A stretch of 9,736 nucleotides of DNA from Candidatus Cloacimonadota bacterium (GCA_030592835.1 JAUVIJ010000058.1:1-9736), one strand, 5' to 3'. Numbered from the stretch's first letter, positions 1 to 5,942 are shown. Translations and numbers: made by a program. Notes: generated by a model not told the origin, from the letters alone.

Positions 1-2
1 AT

Positions 3-509
3 TCTCTATTCACACAAATTTGTTCAGACCGAGATCTACCCTTGATAGCTGAAGACCTTGGTGTTATCACAGAAGACGTCGTTGAACTCAAGAACAAATT
101 TGGTTTCCCTGGAATGAAAATACTCCAGTTTGCCTTTGGCTCGGGGTCAGATAACCCTTTCCTTCCTCATAATTTTGAAGAAAATTGTGTTGTTTATACG
201 GGTACTCATGATAATGATACCATACACAGTTGGTTTAAGAATTTAACACCTCCGGAAAAAGACCATGTGAAAAATTATCTGCATATTGATCAGGAAAATA
301 TCTGCTGGGCATTGATTAAAGCAGCCTGGGAATCCCGGGCAGTTATTGCCATTGCCCCAATGCAGGACTTTTTATGCCTAAGTAAAAGCGCCAGAATGAA
401 TACTCCCGCGACTACTATGGGTAATTGGAAATGGCGGCTTCTGCCCGATCAATTTGATAATGAACTTGCTCTCAGAATAAGAGACATGACCTGGGATAGT
501 AATAGATAA
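3..509 (+). CDS. malQ: 4-alpha-glucanotransferase (amylomaltase), C-terminal part, 5' end outside window
   Basis: The reading frame is open from the first full codon of the window, so this is the last ~168 residues of a gene that begins upstream. The TTG at 42 is internal and not the start. GH77 enzymes transfer alpha-1,4-glucan segments between maltooligosaccharides in cytoplasmic glycogen/maltodextrin metabolism. The fragment carries the family motif IAEDLG, whose Glu is the general acid/base, and YTGTHDNDT, whose Asp is the transition-state stabiliser. It also has FGFPGMKILQF between them and the late MNTPATTMGNWKWRL block. The catalytic nucleophile Asp would lie upstream, outside the window. 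The C-terminus ends where GH77 proteins normally end, so the 3' side looks intact. There is no functional link to the operon downstream, from which it is separated by decayed DNA. The family assignment is secure. Confidence 0.95.
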   Translation, partial: SLFTQICSDRDLPLIAEDLGVITEDVVELKNKFGFPGMKILQFAFGSGSDNPFLPHNFEENCVVYTGTHDNDTIHSWFKNLTPPEKDHVKNYLHIDQENICWALIKAAWESRAVIAIAPMQDFLCLSKSARMNTPATTMGNWKWRLLPDQFDNELALRIRDMTWDSNR

Positions 510-513
510 CATT

Positions 514-571
514 GGATTTAGGATTTAGGGAAAGAAAGAAGTATAAAGTTAGAAAGTTCAAAAGTTGAAAG
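514..571. repeat. compound heptamer repeat, copy 1
   Basis: This stretch starts with GGATTTA twice followed by GGG (514-530), then a GAAAGA/AAGTATAAAG linker, then imprecise AAGTT-type units of about seven bases (GAAAGTT, AAAAGTTGAAAG). The same three-part order recurs at 726-808. It is purine-rich on the + strand and has no coding potential. It lies directly after the malQ stop codon. Confidence 0.6.
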
Positions 572-725
572 TAGCAAGAGAATTGGGAGTAGTGATTAGA
601 GAACAGAAGTTTAGGAGTTTAGAGGTTTAGCCTAAAAGTACTTTGTTGGTTCAAGAATTCATGTTTTGCTGGATCAGGTCGGTAACTTTAATTATGAGAA
701 TAACTTTCCGAAACCTATCTTTTTA

Positions 726-808
726 TAGGATTTAGGATTGTAGGATATAGGGTTTAGGGAAAGAGAAGTATAAAATTGAAAATTGAAAATTGAAAGTTGA
801 AAGTTGAA
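726..808. repeat. compound heptamer repeat, copy 2
   Basis: A TAGGATT/TAGGGTT tract (726-759) is followed by GAAAGAGAAGTATAAA and then five tandem 7-base units. These are three AATTGAA (774-794) and two AGTTGAA (795-808). The architecture matches copy 1 at 514-571, and the central linker is nearly the same. The last unit abuts the insertion-sequence remnant that begins near 815. Confidence 0.65.
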
Positions 809-814
809 AAAGTT

Positions 815-862
815 TGTACCGTCCTGAAATAAGGTGACCAAAAACTTATGACAGGAGTTGAG
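815..862 (+). mobile_element. left end of a decayed insertion sequence
   Basis: The segment beginning TGTACCGTCCTGAAAT looks like the terminal inverted repeat plus short leader of an IS3/IS481-type element. It is followed by a Shine-Dalgarno-like AGGAG (853-857) just before a transposase-like start at 863. No matching right end was found before the next gene, so only the left end survives. The family label rests on the general look of the terminus and on the protein stub that follows. Confidence 0.45.
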
Positions 863-1015
863 ATGAAAGAGCGAGCCAAGAATTATCGATACAGTCAGAA
901 TTTTAAAGATGCTGTATTGAAAGAAGTTAAGGGTACAGAATTGTTCATCGACGAGATCGATTTAAATGTTGTGATCCCTGAAAATAAATTTTCTAAAGCA
1001 GCTCTGAGAAAATAA
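863..1015 (+). pseudogene. truncated transposase N-terminus (IS3 OrfA-like helix-turn-helix stub)
   Basis: This is a 50-codon frame. It begins MKERAKNYRYSQNFKDAVLK, which resembles the first helix of IS3/IS911-type OrfA DNA-binding proteins (consensus of the type YS..FK..AV). The following EVKGTELFIDEIDLNVVIP loosely keeps the helix-turn-helix spacing. The normal continuation, a tryptophan/arginine-containing recognition segment and leucine zipper, is missing, and the frame stops at 1013-1015. An AGGAG motif sits six bases before the ATG. It is too short to be active and is best read as a dead fragment. A standalone small protein cannot be excluded. Confidence 0.5.
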
Positions 1016-1052
1016 ATTCCCGTTTCGTTCCAAACCCCAAATACACCTCGGT

Positions 1053-1071
1053 CCCAAAGCCCCAGCTTGGG
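1053..1071. repeat. degenerate CCCAAGC/GCTTGGG hairpin
   Basis: CCCAAAGC and GCTTGGG flank the loop CCCA, giving a 7-base stem with one bulged A. The core resembles the widespread bacterial interspersed hairpin with a CCCAAGC…GCTTGGG core. A related but different hairpin lies at 2494-2527. A T-run is absent, so it is not an obvious terminator. Confidence 0.45.
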
Positions 1072-1137
1072 TCAGGAAAATTAATAGTAATAGAGAAAAA
1101 GTAAAAATATTGACTTTTAATAATTTATTTCCTTCTT

Positions 1138-1166
1138 TTGTTCTGTTTTTCAGTCTCACTTACACT
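1138..1166 (+). promoter_or_regulatory. possible weak promoter for the 1225 gene
   Basis: TTGTTC (1138-1143) and TACACT (1161-1166) are separated by 17 bases, about 58 bases before the ATG at 1225. Each box matches the sigma-70 consensus only partly. An alternative -35 (TTGACT, 1110-1115) lacks a convincing -10 partner. The surrounding region is AT-rich. This is a weak call. Confidence 0.22.
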
Positions 1167-1224
1167 TATTAAATAATTATTGAAAGAGCAAACAAATATA
1201 TTAGTTCAATTGAGGAGGGAAAAT

Positions 1225-2238
1225 ATGAGAGTCTTAAAAGTAACAGGAATTTGTATTCTAATCCTGATAGCAATTGTTATAATTCTAGGGATAATAGCTC
1301 CAAAAGATTATACCATGGAACGAACCGCTACTATTAAATGCCCGAAATTCATGGTTTTTGATCAGGTAAGATTCTGGCGCAATTGGACTTCCTGGTCTCC
1401 CTGGGTAGAAAAGGATAGTACCATGATAGTAACAGTCGAAGGCACCGATGGAGAAGCTGGCTCTGTTTACAGGTGGGAAGGTAATCCTAAGATTTCCGGA
1501 ACTGGTTTTATTACCAATACCGGGATTAAGGAATTGGAAGAAATTTCCTATCATCTTAATGTAATGAAACCACGGAAAAACGAATCTGATAGATACATCA
1601 GGGTAAGTGGAGAGAACGATAGTACATTAGTGACCTGGGGAGAATACAGCAGGAATCCCTTCCCCTGTAATGTTTTAGCTCTCTTTATGAATATGAATGC
1701 TACGATGGGAAAAGATTTTGATCGAGGTTTGGAATTATTAAAGAAACTGTGCGAAGCTAACTATGAAAAAGTCTTAGGTTATGAAATCAAGGAGACTTAT
1801 TTTCCAAAAACCAATTATGCAGCAATTCGTAAAGTAGTAGAATATGCTGAACTGGAAAAGTTTTTTGGATCATCATACACAACAATATTTACAGAACTTA
1901 TGAAGCAAGGGAAAAACCCGATCGGGCCACCTGCCGGAATCTATTATGACTTTGATCCTGCTACCTGGACAGGTGATACGGCTGCCGCAATTCCGATTTT
2001 GGGTCAATACGAAAGCGAGGAAATAAGCATGATCACAATTCCTGCTGGCAAAGCCTATGTCCTCGACATGTATGGTCCTTATAATGATCTCCAGCATGCT
2101 CATTCAGCCTTTGCTCTTTTTATAAAGAAAGAAAACTTAAAATTCACCGGTCCATCCCTCGAAGTATATGTAACGGATATGATGGAAGAACCCGATCCCG
2201 GCAAATGGCTGACAAAGATCTACTATTTTTTAGAATAG
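1225..2238 (+). CDS. membrane-anchored SRPBCC domain protein with C-terminal GyrI-like (AraC effector-binding) domain
   Basis: The protein has 337 residues. I chose the ATG at 1225 because GAGGAGG (1212-1218) lies six bases upstream. A TTG at 1180 would add 15 residues without a ribosome site. Residues 5-24 form one hydrophobic segment and the rest is probably extracytoplasmic. Residues ~29-176 fit an SRPBCC (START/polyketide-cyclase-like) ligand-binding fold. The YTMERTATIKCP start and the FWRNWTSWSPW block are typical of the membrane-anchored version of this family. Residues ~185-337 fit the GyrI-like/AraC effector-binding fold, with GYEIKETYFP, then GPPAGIYYDFD and a late AYVLDMYGPYNDLQHA. 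No DNA-binding domain is present, so it is not a regulator of AraC type. The combination suggests binding of a small hydrophobic molecule, but the ligand is unknown. It appears to be a single-gene unit bounded by a hairpin, unlinked to the following operon. Confidence 0.8.
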   Translation: MRVLKVTGICILILIAIVIILGIIAPKDYTMERTATIKCPKFMVFDQVRFWRNWTSWSPWVEKDSTMIVTVEGTDGEAGSVYRWEGNPKISGTGFITNTGIKELEEISYHLNVMKPRKNESDRYIRVSGENDSTLVTWGEYSRNPFPCNVLALFMNMNATMGKDFDRGLELLKKLCEANYEKVLGYEIKETYFPKTNYAAIRKVVEYAELEKFFGSSYTTIFTELMKQGKNPIGPPAGIYYDFDPATWTGDTAAAIPILGQYESEEISMITIPAGKAYVLDMYGPYNDLQHAHSAFALFIKKENLKFTGPSLEVYVTDMMEEPDPGKWLTKIYYFLE

Positions 2239-2256
2239 AATAGATAAAGTGATATC

Positions 2257-2280
2257 CCGGGTTCGAATTTTCGAACCCGG
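2257..2280. terminator. perfect 10-bp palindromic hairpin after the SRPBCC gene
   Basis: CCGGGTTCGA (2257-2266) pairs perfectly with TCGAACCCGG (2271-2280) around an ATTT loop, 18 bases after the stop codon. The stem is strong and placed where a terminator belongs. However, the sequence after it (ATTATTGAAAAATCC) has no U-run, so it may act as a transcript-end stabiliser or a non-canonical terminator. Confidence 0.55.
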
Positions 2281-2414
2281 ATTATTGAAAAATCCTACGA
2301 GAGTGTAGTTTTATCTATTGTTAAACCCTACTCAGGTTCGGATAGTTCCTATAAAACTACAACCTTACTTCCGAATACGCCACGACGCACAAGTGTTTCG
2401 GCTTTGTCGAATCT

Positions 2415-2474
2415 TCGGAATGTTGAGGTGCTCTTGCCAAAACAATCGGAAGATCAGCAAGCTGAACATTCCGA
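2415..2474. repeat. nested inverted repeat (possible structured RNA or element terminus)
   Basis: There are ten perfect base pairs between 2415-2424 and 2465-2474. A second five-base pairing (2433-2437 with 2457-2461) encloses a loop containing AAAACAATCGG. It lies upstream of the TTGACA box at 2566, so it is probably not part of the riboswitch transcript. Its role is unknown. Confidence 0.4.
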
Positions 2475-2493
2475 TGTTTCTTGTTATTTCTAC

Positions 2494-2527
2494 ATCTCAT
2501 TCCCAAGTTGAAACTTGGAAATGAGAT
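2494..2527. repeat. ATCTCATT..CCAAGTT/AACTTGG..AATGAGAT hairpin
   Basis: A 16-base arm (2494-2509) pairs with 2512-2527 apart from one C/A mismatch, which gives a long hairpin with a very tight loop. The downstream AATAAAAATAATG has no T-run on the + strand. The CCAAGTT core resembles the degenerate hairpin at 1053-1071, so both may be decayed members of one interspersed hairpin family. Confidence 0.5.
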
Positions 2528-2565
2528 AATAAAAATAATGATTACATGTCTGATATCACTTTTTC

Positions 2566-2571
2566 TTGACA
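2566..2571 (+). promoter_or_regulatory. TTGACA, candidate -35 box for the operon leader
   Basis: This is an exact -35 consensus about 25 bases before the putative riboswitch begins. The matching -10 is poor: the best candidates are in CATTTCTGA around 2587-2595. Its position is right for a riboswitch-leader promoter, but only half of the promoter is convincing. Confidence 0.35.
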
Positions 2572-2594
2572 TCAGAAAGGAGTACTCATTTCTG

Positions 2595-2722
2595 AAGCAA
2601 ACGCTGAGCAGTGATTTCTAAATCCGAAAACAGGACAGGAAGTGCTGCCGTTAGGGTTTGCCTGGAAACGGTCATGCCTCCCGTGTTTGGAAAGGCGAGA
2701 GTGAACTGATGAATTCATGCTT
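2595..2722 (+). ncRNA. Moco/Tuco (molybdenum or tungsten cofactor) riboswitch
   Basis: The core matches the Moco RNA motif as I know it from the E. coli moaA leader. It has TGCT…CGTTAGGGTTTGCC (TTGCC at 2658-2662), then CCTCCCG (2677-2683) and GGAAAGG (2689-2695). The segment between the last two is TGTTT, where the E. coli version has the similar TATCT. GCCT (2676-2679) pairs with AGGC (2693-2696), and AAGCA (2595-2599) could pair with TGCTT (2718-2722) as a closing stem. Only 14 bases separate TTGCC from CCTCCCG. The long P3 stem of the E. coli molecule is therefore absent, a variant reported to go with tungsten cofactor use. The expression platform is unclear: a 4-bp CCTT/AAGG stem with TTTTT follows at 2724-2743 and is a weak terminator candidate. 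The element lies 71 bases before the first gene of the operon. A TPP riboswitch was considered and rejected. Confidence 0.75.
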
Positions 2723-2793
2723 GCCTTCAAAAAAGGAATTTTTCGGGGGTTTGGTGAGATTTTTATATACACAGACTGATTATCAATTCAAGA

Positions 2794-3330
2794 ATGAGAT
2801 TTCTGCAGAGATTTACTTCAGTTGATTTGTTGTATATTGCCATTTTCAGCGCACTGGGTTTGGCAATAAAACCACTGATCACACCATTAATCCATCTGGT
2901 TTCCGCCCCTATGATGATCCCGGGCGGATCATTTGCCGGCGGACTTTATATGATGTGGCTTGCGTTGATAGTTGCAGTTGTCAATAAACCCGGAGCTGCC
3001 TTAACTCTTGGATTTGTTCAGGCAGTTGTCATATTATCGCTGGGATTCTTCGGTAATCATGGTGCTGTTTCTTTAATCAGTTACACATTGCCTGGAATTG
3101 CTGCAGAAATCGTCGCTCTTCCTTTTAGAAACTATCAGAAACCGGATCCTCACATTCTGATCTGTGTAAGTGCTAATATTACTGGTACTCTGGTTGTGAT
3201 CTTCCTGGTGATGCGATTGGCTTTAATTCCTGCTCTGATCTCAATATCGGCAGCCACTTTATCAGGCATCCTGGGAGGAATTGTTTCATCGGCATTATAT
3301 AGAAAAATGATAAAATTCAATTTAATTTGA
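2794..3330 (+). CDS. ECF transporter S component (substrate-binding membrane subunit, YkoE/ThiW-like)
   Basis: The protein has 178 residues and about six hydrophobic segments (roughly 11-35, 45-64, 67-85, 91-110, 120-140, 145-168). This is the size and topology of ECF S components, which bind a vitamin-like cargo and dock to the shared ATPase/T module. The block VVNKPGAALTLGFVQAVV resembles the KPGAA motif I associate with the YkoE-type (thiamin/hydroxymethylpyrimidine) S family. The loop PGGSFAGGLYM also fits. It lacks the N-terminal metal-binding His of CbiM/NikM, so an inorganic cation cargo is unlikely. It is the first gene after the Moco-type riboswitch, and the matching A, A and T genes lie downstream in the same operon. 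The start is ATG at 2794; no Shine-Dalgarno sequence is visible before it, which is unusual beside its neighbours. The cargo cannot be read from sequence. Location and riboswitch favour a molybdopterin-related compound, while family resemblance alone would suggest a pyrimidine. Confidence 0.8.
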   Translation: MRFLQRFTSVDLLYIAIFSALGLAIKPLITPLIHLVSAPMMIPGGSFAGGLYMMWLALIVAVVNKPGAALTLGFVQAVVILSLGFFGNHGAVSLISYTLPGIAAEIVALPFRNYQKPDPHILICVSANITGTLVVIFLVMRLALIPALISISAATLSGILGGIVSSALYRKMIKFNLI

Positions 3331-3337
3331 GGTTCAA

Positions 3338-4249
3338 ATGAACAAAATTCTTTTGATCTGTTTTATCCTGCTGATCTCTCACCTGGTTGCTATAGAGATC
3401 ATAGATGGAGAAAATATTTATATTTTATCCGGAGAGCATTTGAGTAAAATGCCGAGAGTAACTGTTAAAACAGAAAGATACAAGAACGATGAACTGAAAC
3501 AGGAGGACTGGGAAGGCGTATCATTGGATTTCATTCTGCAGTCATTCGGGATAACAAATTATTCCAGGTTAAAATGTATCGCATTCGATAATTATCTGGT
3601 TCATCTTGATAAAAAAGACCTGAACAACAAAGAACCGATCCTGGCGATCATTAGAGATGGTGTGGATCTACCTCAAGAAAAAACACGTCTGGTATCATCA
3701 TTACTCGATAATATGTTCTGGGTTCAGAATATTAGACAGATAATTATTGATAATGAACAAAATCTACCCTTACCTTCTGAGATCATCTTTGCCGAATCTA
3801 TTCTCTCACGTAAACCTTTATCACATGATCTTCAACCTTTTGTCGATGCTATCGGTTTTTCATTCCGGGATCTAATTGATGAGGTTTTCCCATTTCTTGG
3901 CGGAAATTATTTACTGATCGGAAACGATGGTGTTCGCCATACACTGGATTTCGATAACTATTTAAGTAATGCCGTTTTAGTTCTGGAGAGCGATAAATAC
4001 GCACTGAAAAGTCCCCAAATGCCTACAGGTATGTGGCTAAAAGGAATAACTTATATCCAGAAAGGTGATCTGGCAATTGTATTTGCAGCTAATGTAAACA
4101 ATATCAGGGAAATTGCAGAAATTACTGGTTGGGATGAAATTCCTGTCAATCTGGCAGCAGTTTCTTCAACCAGGCATGAATTTATTAGTCCCGATACAGA
4201 GTTCACGCAATTACGGACAAAAAATATAACAGGAATAATTTTACCATGA
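3338..4249 (+). CDS. exported protein with sulfite-oxidase-fold (pterin-binding-like) domains, no catalytic Cys
   Basis: The protein has 303 residues, with a cleavable-type signal peptide (residues 1-18, hydrophobic core ILLICFILLI). GAGG (3329-3332) lies just before the ATG and overlaps the previous stop. Residues ~22-138 follow the pattern of the sulfite-oxidase-type molybdopterin-binding fold. They run as 'beta strand, xLSKMPRVTVKT', then WEGVSLDFILQSFGI (family form W.GVPL.DLL..AG), then LKCIAFDNYLVHL and a closing WVQNIRQIII. The Mo-ligating Cys of that fold, expected around residues 44-50, is absent. A weaker second copy may occupy ~150-250 (FRDLIDEVF, LLIGNDGVRHTL, MWLKGITYI). It is therefore probably a binder and not an oxidoreductase. 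It sits between the S component and the lipoprotein gene, and its stop overlaps the next start by ATGA. The fold call comes from motif spacing only. Confidence 0.6.
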   Translation: MNKILLICFILLISHLVAIEIIDGENIYILSGEHLSKMPRVTVKTERYKNDELKQEDWEGVSLDFILQSFGITNYSRLKCIAFDNYLVHLDKKDLNNKEPILAIIRDGVDLPQEKTRLVSSLLDNMFWVQNIRQIIIDNEQNLPLPSEIIFAESILSRKPLSHDLQPFVDAIGFSFRDLIDEVFPFLGGNYLLIGNDGVRHTLDFDNYLSNAVLVLESDKYALKSPQMPTGMWLKGITYIQKGDLAIVFAANVNNIREIAEITGWDEIPVNLAAVSSTRHEFISPDTEFTQLRTKNITGIILP

Positions 4250-5523
4250 GAAAACTAATTCTATTTTTAATCCTTCTGATTTTACTTGGAGCATGTTCAA
4301 AGAGAAAAGTAAATGTAACAGGAAACCTGGATAAACCTCTGAAGCTCAACAAACCGGTGAATCTATCTGTTTTCAGCAGGGATGAGATCCCGGGAGCAAA
4401 ACATGCTTTACTTATCGGTTCAGACGGAACAGCTGTTTTTGTCCCTAAAAAATCTTTTGCTTACTTAGATATAGATAAACATAAAGGAAAATGGGAAGTA
4501 AAAGCTGACAACACCCTTCCCCCTGTCTGTAACATCACTGATATCGAGGAGATCTGCTTCTATAAAACATACAGTAATTATGAACTATATGTTCTCAACA
4601 ATAATAAAACAGAGAAAAGAATAACCCCCTTTAGAGCCAGGAAAAATGAGTTTCTCTTAATCGGTAACAGCATAAAAAACGAAATACTGGTCTCGAAATT
4701 CACCAGAGAAAACAATTATTCACTGCCGTTAGAAAATGATTCTACTCTAATCATATTTAAGAACGGGACTGAAAAACTTTCCTCTATGGAAGATATTATC
4801 GAACTGGATAACTTCTATTTTTCTTTGGAGGGAGACACATTGTCAGCTATCTGGAAAAATCCACCCTCGATCAATTTAAGCTTAATTCATGATAAAGTTG
4901 TGGATGAACTTAAAATGAAGAGAGTATTACTGATCCTGATCGATGGTCTGGGCTGGAGTTTCTGGCAACATCCAGGGATGAATATAACAACCTCATTCTT
5001 ACATGATAAGAACATAGAACCTCTGAGAATACCTTATCCGCCCCTTACCCGCAACAGTCTCTGGTCCCTTGGTACAGGAGGGCGAGTCCGATCCAAAAAA
5101 AAGCCAGAGGATGAATATTTTATACAGATCTCGCAGGTATCAACGAATCCTCTTATCATTGAAGGAGATGTGATATTATACTCATCACCGATCACACAAT
5201 TAGCAATGCTTGATAAAAATAACAACGGAAGTAGTGACGATGAGATCTATTTACAAGCAGTTCAAAGTATTAATGGAGAACATGATTTCATATTCCTGAA
5301 CTTTCATCATCTCGATGAGATCGATCATGAGCTGGGTGCTTACAGTGAAGAAAGAGTTAAATATTTCAGGGTATTGGAAGATTATATCAGTATTCTGACT
5401 ACACTCTGGTCCGGTTCGGTTTACCTGATTTCCGATCACGGTATGCACAATGATAAAATCGGCAACACAAATTACAAGGCAACTACGGAAAATCTTCTCG
5501 GGATCTGGAGTAAATTGAAGTGA
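4246..5523 (+). CDS. lipoprotein with N-terminal pterin-binding-like region and C-terminal alkaline-phosphatase-superfamily domain
   Basis: The protein has 425 residues. Residues 4-16 are hydrophobic and end in a lipobox (L14-G15-A16-C17), so it is a surface or periplasmic lipoprotein. Residues ~30-200 repeat a motif style seen in the two neighbouring proteins (HALLIGSDGTAVFVP, NEFLLIGNSI). From ~223 the sequence turns into an alkaline-phosphatase-superfamily phosphodiesterase/phosphatase. It has RVLLILIDG with metal-ligand D233, PLTRNS with the candidate nucleophile T268, LGTGG, then DEIDH (D357, H361) and SDHGMH (D397, H398, possibly H401). This is the metal-ligand order of the nucleotide-pyrophosphatase branch. 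The domain is short (about 200 residues), so cap elements are reduced. The start overlaps the previous stop by ATGA. In context it could remove phosphate or nucleotide from an extracellular cofactor before uptake, but that is inference. Confidence 0.7.
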   Translation: MRKLILFLILLILLGACSKRKVNVTGNLDKPLKLNKPVNLSVFSRDEIPGAKHALLIGSDGTAVFVPKKSFAYLDIDKHKGKWEVKADNTLPPVCNITDIEEICFYKTYSNYELYVLNNNKTEKRITPFRARKNEFLLIGNSIKNEILVSKFTRENNYSLPLENDSTLIIFKNGTEKLSSMEDIIELDNFYFSLEGDTLSAIWKNPPSINLSLIHDKVVDELKMKRVLLILIDGLGWSFWQHPGMNITTSFLHDKNIEPLRIPYPPLTRNSLWSLGTGGRVRSKKKPEDEYFIQISQVSTNPLIIEGDVILYSSPITQLAMLDKNNNGSSDDEIYLQAVQSINGEHDFIFLNFHHLDEIDHELGAYSEERVKYFRVLEDYISILTTLWSGSVYLISDHGMHNDKIGNTNYKATTENLLGIWSKLK

Positions 5524-5942
5524 AGAAATATATTATATCTATAGCTGTTCTTATTTGTGTACTTGCAGTTCTAATAACATTTCGTGTTATGATCAGTGAT
5601 GATTTCAAATTTGAGATTGTTTATAAAGACAGATCTATTCAACTTGCCAATTTCGATCAGTTTCGAACTTTTCCAATTACAACCGAAGGAAAATGGACAT
5701 TCTCAGCCGTCTTCATCCCTGACATACTGGATGAATATGGAATCGATAAAAAGGGAATAGAAAATTTATCCTTTTATTCCCGGGACGGTGGCAGTATTAG
5801 AATTCCTGTTGATGAGATCGAAAATATCTACATTTCAACTCTGGATGATCAAAGCATCAGACTGATCATGTCCGAAGACAATTTCCATCAACGCTGGTTA
5901 AAAAATCTTACTAAGTTAGAACTTGAGCCATGCTCACCTTAA
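5520..5942 (+). CDS. small membrane-anchored protein with a single pterin-binding-like domain
   Basis: The protein has 140 residues. It starts at GTG 5520, overlapping the previous stop as GTGA, with GGAG about ten bases upstream. Residues 4-23 form one membrane anchor or uncleaved signal. The rest (~28-137) resembles the domain in the 3338 protein: FRTFPITTEGKWTF, then FSAVFIPDILDEYGI in the place of W.GVPL.DLL..AG, then LSFYSRDGGSIRIPVDEI and a closing WLKNLTKLEL. No Cys lies in the Mo-ligand position; the only mature-part Cys is near the C-terminus (138). The gene ends inside the first ATPase gene (13-base overlap), so it is translated with the transporter. It may be a cargo-delivery or docking subunit for the ECF complex. 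I do not recognise it as a named family. Confidence 0.55.
   Translation: MKKYIISIAVLICVLAVLITFRVMISDDFKFEIVYKDRSIQLANFDQFRTFPITTEGKWTFSAVFIPDILDEYGIDKKGIENLSFYSRDGGSIRIPVDEIENIYISTLDDQSIRLIMSEDNFHQRWLKNLTKLELEPCSP

Larger units (their letters stand above)
510..1224. other. 715-base non-coding, decayed intergenic region
   Basis: No intact gene is visible between the malQ stop and the gene at 1225. From 5' to 3' it holds compound heptamer repeat copy 1 (514-571) and an unremarkable stretch (572-725) in which I see nothing specific. Repeat copy 2 (726-808), an insertion-sequence remnant (815-1015), a degenerate CCCAA hairpin (1053-1071) and an AT-rich promoter region (about 1080-1200) follow. 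The content suggests a site that has repeatedly taken insertions and decayed. Confidence 0.6.
2281..2565. other. structured non-coding region upstream of the operon leader
   Basis: I see no gene here. The region contains a long-range inverted repeat, TCGGAATGTT (2415-2424) with AACATTCCGA (2465-2474). Nested inside it is a CTTGC (2433-2437)/GCAAG (2457-2461) pair. A separate hairpin lies at 2494-2527. The short open frames here overlap each other on both strands and look like chance. The rest, 2281-2410, shows nothing specific. Confidence 0.5.

Noticed and set aside
514..760. Telomere-like TTTAGGG array
   Set aside because: There are only a few imperfect units in an ordinary bacterial intergenic region, so the resemblance to eukaryotic telomere repeats is coincidental.
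2257..2280. tRNA T-arm, because GGGTTCGAATT looks like a T-loop
   Set aside because: No acceptor, D or anticodon arms exist around it. The sequence is simply a perfect palindrome after a gene.
2595..2722. TPP riboswitch, because GCTGAG (2603-2608) and GAACTGATG (2703-2711) recall its conserved boxes and the S component looks YkoE/ThiW-like
   Set aside because: The order and spacing of the TPP core are not met: the CTGGGTAATGCCAGC-type block and the GGGG-type 5' stem are missing. The CCTCCCG/GGAAAGG core fits the Moco motif much better.
2318..2772. Several 60-70 codon open frames on both strands in the pre-operon intergenic region
   Set aside because: They overlap each other, lack ribosome sites and show no domain-like composition. 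The region is better explained by inverted repeats and the riboswitch.
3338..4249. Active molybdopterin oxidoreductase (sulfite oxidase/MsrP type)
   Set aside because: The cysteine that ligates molybdenum is missing and the fold match is partial, so a binding role is the safer reading.
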